Below are positions 8,667-16,696 of a stretch of DNA of 64,000 nucleotides, in pieces. Position 1 is the stretch's first letter; each line of letters opens with the position of its first letter. The DNA comes from Flavobacteriaceae bacterium MAR_2009_75. GTDB taxonomy: Bacteria > Bacteroidota > Bacteroidia > Flavobacteriales > Flavobacteriaceae. The notes beneath the pieces are model-generated. The model did no database searches and had not been told where the DNA came from. It was given only the letters and a program-made list of their open reading frames with translations. The stretch lies in contig PHTZ01000001.1 in NCBI GenBank assembly GCA_002813285.1, positions 310,001 through 374,000 of the forward strand, read 5' to 3'. The translations under genes were made by a program, and so were the position numbers.

Positions 8667-9482
8667 TTACCCTTTTTTCTGTATTTCTACTTGATGTGGA
8701 TAAGGAATTTCAATACCTGCCTTATCCAAGGCCAACTTACACCCTTCGATAGTACCGAAATAAACATCCCAGTAATCTTCCGGCTTGCAATAAGGTCGTA
8801 CGGCAAAATTAACAGAACTATCACCCAATTCGGAAACATTAACCGAAGGTGCAGGATCCTGTAACACTTTTGGGTTAGAGGTAAGCACTTCGAGAAGTAC
8901 ATCTTTGGTTTTTTTAATATCTTCATCATAGCCAACCCCTACGGTCGTGTCTACCCTCATCTTACCTTCGGCAGTATAATTAATTATGTTACCGTTCGCC
9001 ATCGCACCGTTAGGGACTATGGCCAATTTATTTTGGGGAGTTATTAATTTTGTCGTGAATATTTCAATTTCCTTTACTCCACCTAAGACACCTTGGGCTT
9101 CTATCAAATCACCAATCTTATAAGGTTTAAAAATCATTATTAGAACCCCACCTGCAAAATTGGATAGCGATCCCTGTAAAGCTAGACCTACCGCTAAACC
9201 TGCTGCGGCTATAATTGCGGCAAATGTAGTTACATCAACACCTAGGGTCGAAATAACTATTATTACCAATAATGCCTTTAACGCCCAAGAAAGCATGTTT
9301 ACCAAAAAACGTTGTAAAGAATCATCGTAGGTACCCTTTGCCATCATTTTTCGAACGCCTTTCAGCAGGTTTTTAATAATCCATGAACCGATAATAAAAA
9401 TCAAGATGGCACCTAAGATTTTAGGCCCATACTCAACTGCAAAATCGATTCCTTTGTTCATCCAAATTTCAGCTTGTTCCAT
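8667..9482 (-). CDS. Small-conductance mechanosensitive channel, MscS family (second copy)
   Basis: 271 residues, close to E. coli MscS length. Three membrane segments: ILGAILIFIIGSWIIKNLL, ALKALLVIIVISTLGV and the pore helix AAIIAAAGLAVGLALQGSLSNFAGGVLIMIF, then the beta domain (FTTKLITPQNKLAIVPNGAMANGNIINYTAEG) and the C-terminal alpha/beta domain ending EIPYPHQVEIQKKG. It shares the family layout with the convergent channel at 7698-8597 but is too divergent for a recent duplication. Inner membrane, osmotic safety valve by family. Confidence 0.92.
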   Translation of the reverse strand: MEQAEIWMNKGIDFAVEYGPKILGAILIFIIGSWIIKNLLKGVRKMMAKGTYDDSLQRFLVNMLSWALKALLVIIVISTLGVDVTTFAAIIAAAGLAVGLALQGSLSNFAGGVLIMIFKPYKIGDLIEAQGVLGGVKEIEIFTTKLITPQNKLAIVPNGAMANGNIINYTAEGKMRVDTTVGVGYDEDIKKTKDVLLEVLTSNPKVLQDPAPSVNVSELGDSSVNFAVRPYCKPEDYWDVYFGTIEGCKLALDKAGIEIPYPHQVEIQKKG

Positions 9483-9619
9483 AATTAAATAATTTAGTTA
9501 GTGTTAAGCTTCTAAGTTAAAAAAAACATCGATAAAGCTCATGTAATCTTTTTGTTATGAATGAAACATTTAGTTCATGGCATCAAAAGGTGTAGTTTTA
9601 GCAAATCACCCTTTTAAAC

Positions 9620-9660
9620 AAAAAAAATCCTGCATCGAGAAAACCTTTGATGCAGAATTT
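9620..9660 (-). terminator. Terminator of the sigma factor / DUF4252 operon
   Basis: Read on the minus strand: stem CTGCATC (9649-9655 complement) with GATGCAG (9630-9636 complement), then a run of eight U from 9627 down to 9620. It lies 22 bp after the last DUF4252 stop. Confidence 0.75.
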
Positions 9661-9682
9661 TATTCTTATTTAAAGCAATTCG

Positions 9683-10222
9683 TTACCCTTTGAGCATCTC
9701 ACCCAGTTGGCCAAGACCTTCCCCTTTGTATTCTGATTTTTGTAAAGCTTGCAAAAATTGCATCATTTTGGCAGGGTTCATACCGCTACCCAAAACACGA
9801 ACAAGTAAGAATCCCTTTTGGTTATTATCACCATAAATAACTACCTCGTCTATAGACTCTTCATCACCAGAATACTTAATGGTAGCTTTACCATAACTAG
9901 TATTCATTTTCATTAGCTCGGTGAACTGGCTACCCTTTAAAATTGATTTCACTTTGCCTTTTTCCAACTGAAACTCAGCTTGATTGGAGTCCGTAATTTT
10001 AAAGGCCAATACATTCAACTTTTTTAACGAGGCCAATGCATCATTTTGCTCTTCGGTAAGTTCCGCTTTTTCAAGATTTAAAAGACTTACCGGTAAGTCA
10101 ATAGATAAAAAATTTGGATTCTCTGAATTATCTACATAATACTCCTGTAGACTTTGGGTAGATGAACATGACCCAAAGATTACGATACAGAAGATGCAAA
10201 AGATCAATTTAATTGTTTTCAT
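9683..10222 (-). CDS. DUF4252 lipoprotein
   Basis: 179 residues with an SPII signal peptide (lipobox FGSC within MKTIKLIFCIFCIVIFGSCSS). The body matches the DUF4252 pattern: a segment on LKKLNVLAFKI, a helix around SQFTELMKMNTSYG, a strand IDEVVIYGDNNQKGFLLVRVLG, and a closing helix NPAKMMQFLQALQ. DUF4252 proteins are small envelope proteins of unknown function, found behind ECF sigma factors in Bacteroidota. This is the last and most divergent gene of the operon and the only one with a lipid anchor. Confidence 0.82.
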   Translation of the reverse strand: MKTIKLIFCIFCIVIFGSCSSTQSLQEYYVDNSENPNFLSIDLPVSLLNLEKAELTEEQNDALASLKKLNVLAFKITDSNQAEFQLEKGKVKSILKGSQFTELMKMNTSYGKATIKYSGDEESIDEVVIYGDNNQKGFLLVRVLGSGMNPAKMMQFLQALQKSEYKGEGLGQLGEMLKG

Positions 10223-10258
10223 GGTTTCGAATTTAGTTGCTGTTCGATGAAAGACTAT

Positions 10259-10801
10259 TTACCTACCTGCTTTATTCAGCTCTTCAGGAAGGTTCATACC
10301 GTTGGTTAGTGCAGCTATTTTATTCAAGTCGATATCACCGGTCAATGAAACCAAAATACTTTCAAACTTTCTATTACCGATTTCAAATTCGTCATTATTA
10401 ATATCGGAAACAAAAAGTAACAATTCTTTTACATGATCTTGGTCCTTACCCTCTTTGATATAGAATCTTACGTTCGCTTCTTTGTCTTTTACACGCATCA
10501 GCTCTTCCATAGAAGACGATTTCAAATACTTATCTACCGATTTCTTCATATCTCGTGATACATCCAAATCTTCGGTAATAAAAACCTTTACTCCATTCAA
10601 GCCTTTAGAAATCTCCGCAAAATCTTGTGCTTCTTCGTTCTCTCGGTCAAAAGCGGCCACATTGCCAGCTAGCCGTATCAGGCTTTTGTTCACGGTAATC
10701 GATGCCACATGGTCCATATCTTCATATTTATCGAAAATAGACTGTGATAACCCTAGAAAGGGCATTAAAAGAATTGCTAATACTACATTAAGTTTTTTCA
10801 T
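10259..10801 (-). CDS. DUF4252 exported protein (second copy)
   Basis: 180 residues with a Sec signal (MKKLNVVLAILLMPFLGLSQS). The body starts IFDKYEDMDHVASITVNKSLIRL and carries LNGVKVFITEDLDVSRDMKKSVDKYLKSSSMEELMRVKDKEANVRFYI and the closing SLTGDIDLNKIAALT-NLPEELN, which is almost the same as in the neighbour at 10875-11426. The two are tandem duplicates, separated by 73 bp. Probably periplasmic, function unknown. Its place downstream of a sigma factor suggests it is a target or modulator of that regulator, which is inference. Confidence 0.85.
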   Translation of the reverse strand: MKKLNVVLAILLMPFLGLSQSIFDKYEDMDHVASITVNKSLIRLAGNVAAFDRENEEAQDFAEISKGLNGVKVFITEDLDVSRDMKKSVDKYLKSSSMEELMRVKDKEANVRFYIKEGKDQDHVKELLLFVSDINNDEFEIGNRKFESILVSLTGDIDLNKIAALTNGMNLPEELNKAGR

Positions 10802-10874
10802 GACTGTTGATTTTAATTGATTGATGATTAATGAATTTATTAATAATTTGATTTATATGAATGCGTTACCCACT

Positions 10875-11426
10875 TTAACGACCACCTTTCTTACCAGCTT
10901 CATTTAGTTCTTCGGGCAGATTCATTTTTTTGGTCAATGACCCAATCTTGTTCAAATCTATATCTCCTGTTAAAGAAAGAAGAACGGTCTCTATCTTTCT
11001 TCCGTTTACGTCAATATCTGCATTTTGCATACCTGTTACGAACATTAACAATTCACTTACATGGTCATCGTCTTTGCCGCTACGTATGTAAAATTTTACG
11101 TTGGTATCTTTATCTTTAACTCGCATCAGCTCTTCTAATTTTGTAGATTTTAAATACTTATCTACAGCTATCTTCATGTCGGAAGCAATGCTACGGTCTT
11201 CGGTAATAAAGACCTTTAGATTATTCAGGCTTTTAGCAATATCCATAAAATCTTGAGCCTCGGGATCATCTACCTCAACATCGATTTTACTAAGCAGATT
11301 GAACATGCTTCTGTTCACCACTACGGCACTCACATTATCTAAATCTTCATACTTATCGAATAAAGATTGTGATATGCCCACAACAGGCATAATTGCCATC
11401 ACTATTATTATTACTATCTTTTTCAT
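10875..11426 (-). CDS. DUF4252 exported protein (first copy)
   Basis: 183 residues with a Sec signal (MKKIVIIIVMAIMPVVGISQS), then FDKYEDLDNVSAVVVNRSMFNLLSKI, LNNLKVFITEDRSIASDMKIAVDKYLKSTKLEELMRVKDKDTNVKFYI and GDIDLNKIGSLTKKMNLPEELNEAG. About half of the residues are shared with the next gene, so this pair is a tandem duplication. It follows the membrane gene at 11442-11888 after 15 bp and is clearly in the same operon. No catalytic motif. Confidence 0.85.
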   Translation of the reverse strand: MKKIVIIIVMAIMPVVGISQSLFDKYEDLDNVSAVVVNRSMFNLLSKIDVEVDDPEAQDFMDIAKSLNNLKVFITEDRSIASDMKIAVDKYLKSTKLEELMRVKDKDTNVKFYIRSGKDDDHVSELLMFVTGMQNADIDVNGRKIETVLLSLTGDIDLNKIGSLTKKMNLPEELNEAGKKGGR

Positions 11427-11441
11427 TTTTCGGGTTTTGAT

Positions 11442-11888
11442 TTAATTCTTGTTATATATCTTTTCTTTTGCTTCGACAAACTCATTTAAATATGCCACTT
11501 TCTCAGTACCTCTACTGAAGTTTTCGGCCAAGAGGTCTAATGCTTTTTTAGTCTCTTGATAGGCATATTCTGCCTTTTGTTTTTCTAACTGCTGCTGCTC
11601 GTGATAGTTTTTACCAAAGTAAGCACCGACCATTAGCAGAGCGATTGCAGCGACCGAAAGCCAAGAATACATTTGTTTAGAAACTTTTTTCTTTTTGCCC
11701 AACGACACCCCTTTGGTATACTGTTCTTTTTTACTGACTGCAAAATACCTGAACATGGGTCTGTAAGCTTCTAAATGAGGGGCTATATCATCTTGTGAAA
11801 AATACGCTTTCAATATTTTCTCATCTGCAACGGATGTTTTAGCCTCTAGATAATTTTTCAATAATTGCTCAATTCTATCCAATTCCAT
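11442..11888 (-). CDS. Single-span membrane protein, candidate anti-sigma partner
   Basis: 148 residues: a cytoplasmic N-terminal part of about 73 residues (MELDRIEQLLKNYLEAKTS, then SQDDIAPHLEAYRPMFRYFA), a basic stretch, one membrane helix (WLSVAAIALLMVGAYFG, about 75-92) and a coiled-coil periplasmic tail rich in Gln, Lys and Glu. Its start overlaps the sigma factor stop by 14 bp, so the two are translationally coupled. This layout is typical of anti-sigma factors, but no zinc-ASD or FecR domain is visible, so the role is inferred from position and topology. Confidence 0.75.
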   Translation of the reverse strand: MELDRIEQLLKNYLEAKTSVADEKILKAYFSQDDIAPHLEAYRPMFRYFAVSKKEQYTKGVSLGKKKKVSKQMYSWLSVAAIALLMVGAYFGKNYHEQQQLEKQKAEYAYQETKKALDLLAENFSRGTEKVAYLNEFVEAKEKIYNKN

Positions 11889-12384
11889 AGCTATGTTTTT
11901 CCATTAATTTTTCCCTTACTGTTTTTCGTGCCCTCGATAGAGCGACCCGTACAGCTGTCGGTTTCATTTCCAGCATTTCCGATATTTCTTCATAATCATA
12001 CTCTTCGATATCTCTAAGTTGTAACACCATTTTCTGCTGCTCTGGCAACTCTTCCATAATTCGCTGCACCCAGTTTACACTGTCTATGGCCTCCACTTGC
12101 TTTTGTAGCGATGTGTTGTTTTCACGATAATTACTATGTACCAATTTCAAATTACCTGCTTGCCTCGATTTCAGTCGGTCTAGACAGAAATTTTTAGTCA
12201 TTGTCATTGCAAAGGCTTCGACGTTGTTATAAGAACTTATGGCCTTGCTTTTAGACCAAAGTTTCAAAAGAATCTCTTGAGTCGCGTCTTCAGCCTCTTC
12301 CCGAGAGACCAATAGTCGTTTGGCCATTCGAAAAAGTTTATCTTGAAAAGGTGTCACAATTTTTAGAAAATCTGACTGTTTCAT
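11875..12384 (-). CDS. RNA polymerase ECF-type sigma-70 factor
   Basis: About 169 residues from ATG 12384 (an in-frame ATG at 12411 would add nine hydrophilic residues). Region 2: FRMAKRLLVSREEAEDATQEILLKLWSKS and AFAMTMTKNFCLDRLKSRQ. Region 4: LPEQQKMVLQLRDIEEYDYEEISEMLEMKPTAVRVALSRARKTVREKL. It is followed by a membrane protein and three DUF4252 genes in one operon, the usual arrangement in Flavobacteriaceae. The sigma factor probably drives its own operon; the signal is unknown. Confidence 0.92.
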   Translation of the reverse strand: MKQSDFLKIVTPFQDKLFRMAKRLLVSREEAEDATQEILLKLWSKSKAISSYNNVEAFAMTMTKNFCLDRLKSRQAGNLKLVHSNYRENNTSLQKQVEAIDSVNWVQRIMEELPEQQKMVLQLRDIEEYDYEEISEMLEMKPTAVRVALSRARKTVREKLMEKHSYGIG

Positions 12385-12503
12385 TTTTTGATCGGGTTGT
12401 TTTTCGTACACCTGATGAACGGTCTACAAAAGGAAGACGATACACCGTTATTTTTGTTACAATTATTTTTATACTATTTCGAATGTAAGTATTTTCGATA
12501 TTT

Positions 12504-12542
12504 ATATACTAACTTAGTATATTGCTATACAGCGCTATACAG
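12504..12542. repeat. 19-bp palindrome plus direct repeat in the sigma/S41 intergenic region
   Basis: ATATACTAACTTAGTATAT (12504-12522) is a perfect palindrome around one central C. Directly after it GCTATACAG occurs twice (12524-12532 and 12534-12542). The site lies about 120 bp upstream of the sigma factor and 80 bp upstream of the first S41 gene, so it could be an operator for either. Confidence 0.5.
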
Positions 12543-12622
12543 TATTAACCCCCGAAAAAAATCTTTCTCTCTTTTATGGAACAATAATTGCTAAAGTTCC
12601 ACTGACTCCAGAAAATAAATTT

Positions 12623-14146
12623 ATGAAAAAGTATATTTCCCCTATTTACCTTGTCGCAGCATTGTTCTTTATCGGTTGTTCTTCAGACGACGATATCATT
12701 CCTGATTTTGATGAACAAGAAATACCCCAAGAGGAAGAGCAGCCCAGTGTGACTGCCGATGACTACCCCGCGCAAAATTTTATGTGGCAGGCCATGAACC
12801 AATTTTACTTTTGGCAAGGAGATGTTGCCAATTTAGCGGATGATAATTTTACCGGACCAGATGATTCTAACTATATAGAATTTTTGGCATCAGAAGAAAA
12901 CCCAGCTACTTTTTTCTACGAAGACCTTTGCAACAATCATGTCAATGCAGTCGGTGAAGCTTCGGCCGTCGATAGATTTAGCGGTGCCGTAGAAAACTAT
13001 AGAGACCTGCTCAACTCTCTTCAAGGTATTTCAAGAAGCAACGGCCTTGAGTTCAATCTTTATTTAAATGATGATAGCTTTAGTGTTTATGGTGTAGTCA
13101 ATTATATTATGCCCAATTCCGATGCCTCTGAAAAAAATATCAAAAGAGGCGATTTCTTCAACGGTGTTAATGGCCAATTAATGAATTTAGATAATTATAT
13201 TGATTTGCTCTTTGGTGATGAAGCTTCTTACACTTTAAATATGGCCAATCTTGAAAATGATGTTATAGTCGGCAATGATGAGGAAGTTGAACTGACCAAA
13301 ATCGATAATTTCTCTGAAAACCCAATTTTAGTCAGTACGGTAATAGAACAAAACGGACTAAAGATTGGCTACTTAATGTACAACGGTTTTCTTGCTGCCT
13401 TTGACGACCCACTTAATGAAGCTTTCGGAGCTTTTAAAGCAGAAAACATTGATGAATTAGTATTAGATTTTCGTTACAATTCTGGTGGGCGTGTATCATC
13501 AGCGATCCAAATAGCCAGTTCGGTATATGGTGCAAAAACCGAAGAGGTCTTTATAAGGCCTCGTTTTAATGATAAGCTTCAAGAACAGTTTGGTACGCCT
13601 GATAACTTTACCAATGTGACTTTTGACAGTGAAACCGCTATCAATGAATTGAATCTGACAAGGGTATATGTAATTACCAGCGGCAACACGGCATCGGCCA
13701 GTGAGCTGGTTATCAATGGCCTAGAACCATATATTGATGTTGTTCAAGTCGGTACCACAACAGTAGGTAAAAATGAATTTTCTAACACTTTTGTCGATGA
13801 TCCCGAAGGTTCTTTTTTATATAATCCTGATAGAGAAAACCAAATAAACCCCAATAATAGCTGGGCCATTCAACCTTTACTAGGTAGAAATGAAAATGCC
13901 GACGGTTTTTCTGATTACACAGATGGTCTTGTTCCTGACCATATACAAGCAGAAGACATTGGTAATCTCGGTGTATTGGGAGATGAAAATGAACCATTAT
14001 TGGCCTTAACCTTGTCCGTAATTTCAGGTGGAACCGCCAAGCGTAGTTTTACCCAACCCTATGTGGCAGACTACTTGACCAATTCTAAAATGTTCACGCT
14101 CACTAAGGATAATATGTTTATGGACGGACTTCTTGAAAAACTTTAA
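12623..14146 (+). CDS. S41 family (C-terminal-processing-like) peptidase lipoprotein
   Basis: 507 residues with an SPII signal (lipobox FIGC, then SSDDD, an Asp-rich surface-export-like start). After an N-terminal helical part (QNFMWQAMNQFYFWQ) comes a PDZ-like region (residues about 150-220) and the S41 catalytic core: LDFRYNSGGRVSSAIQIAS, TSGNTASASELVINGLEP with the nucleophile Ser, and VGTTTVGKNEF with the general-base Lys. It is probably an outer-membrane-anchored protease. The neighbour downstream is a paralogue with the same layout. Confidence 0.9.
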   Translation: MKKYISPIYLVAALFFIGCSSDDDIIPDFDEQEIPQEEEQPSVTADDYPAQNFMWQAMNQFYFWQGDVANLADDNFTGPDDSNYIEFLASEENPATFFYEDLCNNHVNAVGEASAVDRFSGAVENYRDLLNSLQGISRSNGLEFNLYLNDDSFSVYGVVNYIMPNSDASEKNIKRGDFFNGVNGQLMNLDNYIDLLFGDEASYTLNMANLENDVIVGNDEEVELTKIDNFSENPILVSTVIEQNGLKIGYLMYNGFLAAFDDPLNEAFGAFKAENIDELVLDFRYNSGGRVSSAIQIASSVYGAKTEEVFIRPRFNDKLQEQFGTPDNFTNVTFDSETAINELNLTRVYVITSGNTASASELVINGLEPYIDVVQVGTTTVGKNEFSNTFVDDPEGSFLYNPDRENQINPNNSWAIQPLLGRNENADGFSDYTDGLVPDHIQAEDIGNLGVLGDENEPLLALTLSVISGGTAKRSFTQPYVADYLTNSKMFTLTKDNMFMDGLLEKL

Positions 14147-14232
14147 CTAATCTCCCTGAAAATAATACCACTACTTTCACGTTGACATTTATGGAGGCGA
14201 TTTTTCTTCTTTCTATTTCTAAAATTTAATTA

Positions 14233-15714
14233 ATGAAAAAGTTTACCACGGGGGTAATCCTATTCCTAGCACTATTCGTTTCATGTGTTGCCGATGATGA
14301 TTTTATTATTCCAGATACAGTAGACCCTGACCCTGAAGCCGGTGTACATGTACAAGATTTTATGTGGAAGGCCATGAACTTTTGGTATTTCTGGCAAACG
14401 GATGTTGAAAATCTTTCTGACAGCAAGTTTCCGAAAACTGATGAAGGCTCAGAAGCCTATACTACTTTTTTAAGTTCGGAAAATAACCCTGGTCAATTTT
14501 TTGACAATCAATTATTGTTTACCCAAGACCGCTTTAGTTTTTATTCTGATGATTATGTGACCTTGACCCAGTCTCTTTCCGGTATATCGAAAAGTAATGG
14601 TCTTCAATTCGGTTTGGTACGAATTCAAGATAGCAACGATATTTTTGGTTATGTTCAATACGTTGTCGAGGGATCGGATGCTTCAAAAAAAGATATCAGA
14701 AGAGGTGATATTTTCACAGGTGTCGACGGTACAACACTGAACGACAGCAATTATGTTTCACTGCTTTTTGGTGAAAATGATAGCTACACCTTGAATATGG
14801 CCGAAATAGTAGACGGTGAAATTGTACCTAATGACAAAGAAGTAGCCCTTGTAAAGGAGGTGGGTTTACAAGAGAACCCTATACATCTTGATGAAATTAT
14901 TGAAATCGGAGGTGCAAAAGTGGGGTATCTTGTTTATACCGGCTTCACCAACGAATTCGATGAGCAACTCAATACCGTTTTTAATAGGTTTAACTCCGGT
15001 GGCGTGACCGATGTGGTTTTAGATCTGCGTTATAACCCAGGCGGCTCTGTTAATACGGCTATTCTACTCTCAAGTATGCTGTATAGCACAGATACTAAAG
15101 AAGTCTTTCTTAAGGCTAGGTATAACGATAAATATCAAACTGTTCTCGAGGATAATGGCACAGATTTTAAACGCTATTTTGCCAACAAAACAGGAAAAGG
15201 AACAGAAATAAACTCCTTAAACCTCAGCAAGGTTTATATACTGACCACATCGGGCACCGCATCAGCTAGTGAATTGGTAATTAACGGTTTAGAACCTTAT
15301 GTAGATGTGGTACAAATTGGTGAAACATCAAGAGGTAAAAACGAATTCTCCACCACTATGGTTGACGACAGAGAAAACAATTATCTCTACAGCCCAGATA
15401 GGGTCAATAAAATAAAATCCAATAACAAATGGGCCATTCAACCTTTATTGGGCAGAAATGAAAATGCAGATGGTTTTTCTGATTACACTTCAGGTCTAGT
15501 GCCCGACATTCCATTAGATGAAGACCTAGCGAATTTAGGGGTATTAGGTGACGTAAATGAACCTCTTTTGGCTAGAGCCTTAAATGAAATTACCGGAAGC
15601 ACTTCGAAAAGAAAGTTCGAAGTGGCAATGCCGGCCAAGACCATGACCTCGTCAAAAATGTTTACTCCTATTAAAGACAATATGTTTGTAGATGACTTGC
15701 CCGTAGTTTGGTAA
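14233..15714 (+). CDS. S41 family peptidase lipoprotein (tandem paralogue)
   Basis: 493 residues with an SPII signal (lipobox FVSC). Same architecture as the gene upstream: QDFMWKAMNFWYFWQ, PDZ-like region, LDLRYNPGGSVNTAILLSS, TSGTASASELVINGLEP (Ser nucleophile) and IGETSRGKNEFS (Lys). The segment WAIQPLLGRNENADGFSDYT is identical in both proteins, so this is a tandem duplication that has since diverged, mainly in the N-terminal third. The gap of 86 bp has no clear terminator. The substrate is unknown. Confidence 0.9.
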   Translation: MKKFTTGVILFLALFVSCVADDDFIIPDTVDPDPEAGVHVQDFMWKAMNFWYFWQTDVENLSDSKFPKTDEGSEAYTTFLSSENNPGQFFDNQLLFTQDRFSFYSDDYVTLTQSLSGISKSNGLQFGLVRIQDSNDIFGYVQYVVEGSDASKKDIRRGDIFTGVDGTTLNDSNYVSLLFGENDSYTLNMAEIVDGEIVPNDKEVALVKEVGLQENPIHLDEIIEIGGAKVGYLVYTGFTNEFDEQLNTVFNRFNSGGVTDVVLDLRYNPGGSVNTAILLSSMLYSTDTKEVFLKARYNDKYQTVLEDNGTDFKRYFANKTGKGTEINSLNLSKVYILTTSGTASASELVINGLEPYVDVVQIGETSRGKNEFSTTMVDDRENNYLYSPDRVNKIKSNNKWAIQPLLGRNENADGFSDYTSGLVPDIPLDEDLANLGVLGDVNEPLLARALNEITGSTSKRKFEVAMPAKTMTSSKMFTPIKDNMFVDDLPVVW

Positions 15715-15761
15715 AACTTCTAAAAAAGCAATAAAAAAAGTTCGTTATATACTGACCTTTT

Positions 15762-16691
15762 TTATTGTATTTCGTAGAACCTAATATATTTTGATTTAAG
15801 GTCTTGGGGCACGGCAACTATATCTGGGTGAAAAATACTTGCTAAAAGCTCTATACCATCAACCAAGGTACTGGCAGATGATTGAGTAAACAAATCGAAG
15901 TCTACAATAAAAATTTTTCTTTCTTTCACCGCCCTCATCGAGGGCCAACCATCTTGTGCCAATAGTGGGTACATTTCTTCTACAGCCTTTTCCTTACTAA
16001 AGCCGCAGGGTGCAATCACTATAATCTCAGGGTTATAATTTTTGATTTTCTCCCATGTAGTGACCATGCTATCACCCGACGCATTCGATAATCTATCAAT
16101 TCCTCCCGCCAAATTAATTTGATAAGGTATCCAATGTCCGCAATTATATATTGGGTCTACCCATTCAAGCAAAGAAATTTCTAGAGGTTCGACCTTTGCT
16201 AACCTTAAACTTTTGGTGACTTTTTTTATTCGACGTTTCAGTTTTGATAAATAAGCATAGGCCGCCTCTTCCTTATTCAGGGCTTTAGCAATCGTTACTG
16301 CATTTTCAAATACGTCTTTTAGATTGTTGGGGGTTATAGATATTAGCTCTGGTTGTTTCTCAAGGTTTGCCACTGCCGCTGCAGTGCATTCTGTATCAAT
16401 TTGACAAACATCACATGTGTCTTGAGTAAAAATGATATCGGGGCCTATTTCTGCTAGTGCTGGCTCATCAACATAATACAGCTTTCTTCCGTCTTTTTTA
16501 CTCTCTGAAAAGAAGGCATCTATTTGTTTGCTTGTATAGTTCTTACCTTCCAATATGCAACGCACCACCGGCGTTTTCTCTTCCAATGCTTGCGGCGGAC
16601 ATTCAAACGTTATACCATACAAATGGTCTTGCAGCCCCATATCATAGAGCATTTGCGTTACCGCTGGCATAAATGAGCAAACTTTAAGCAT
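15762..16691 (-). CDS. Cobalamin-binding-protein-like (BtuF/FecB fold) without signal peptide
   Basis: 309 residues with the periplasmic-binding fold of class III (VCSFMPAVTQMLYDMGLQDHLYGIT; late IIVIAPCGFSKEKAVEEM). It lacks any signal peptide, so it should stay in the cytosol. A Cys-rich segment (TQDTCDVCQIDTEC, residues near 104-117) could bind a metal or a corrinoid ligand. It is the last gene of the riboswitch-controlled minus-strand operon, 5 bp after the propeller lipoprotein, which supports a role with B12. It may bind or sense corrinoid in the cell rather than feed an importer; this is inference. Confidence 0.8.
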   Translation of the reverse strand: MLKVCSFMPAVTQMLYDMGLQDHLYGITFECPPQALEEKTPVVRCILEGKNYTSKQIDAFFSESKKDGRKLYYVDEPALAEIGPDIIFTQDTCDVCQIDTECTAAAVANLEKQPELISITPNNLKDVFENAVTIAKALNKEEAAYAYLSKLKRRIKKVTKSLRLAKVEPLEISLLEWVDPIYNCGHWIPYQINLAGGIDRLSNASGDSMVTTWEKIKNYNPEIIVIAPCGFSKEKAVEEMYPLLAQDGWPSMRAVKERKIFIVDFDLFTQSSASTLVDGIELLASIFHPDIVAVPQDLKSKYIRFYEIQ

Positions 16692-16696
16692 TGTTT

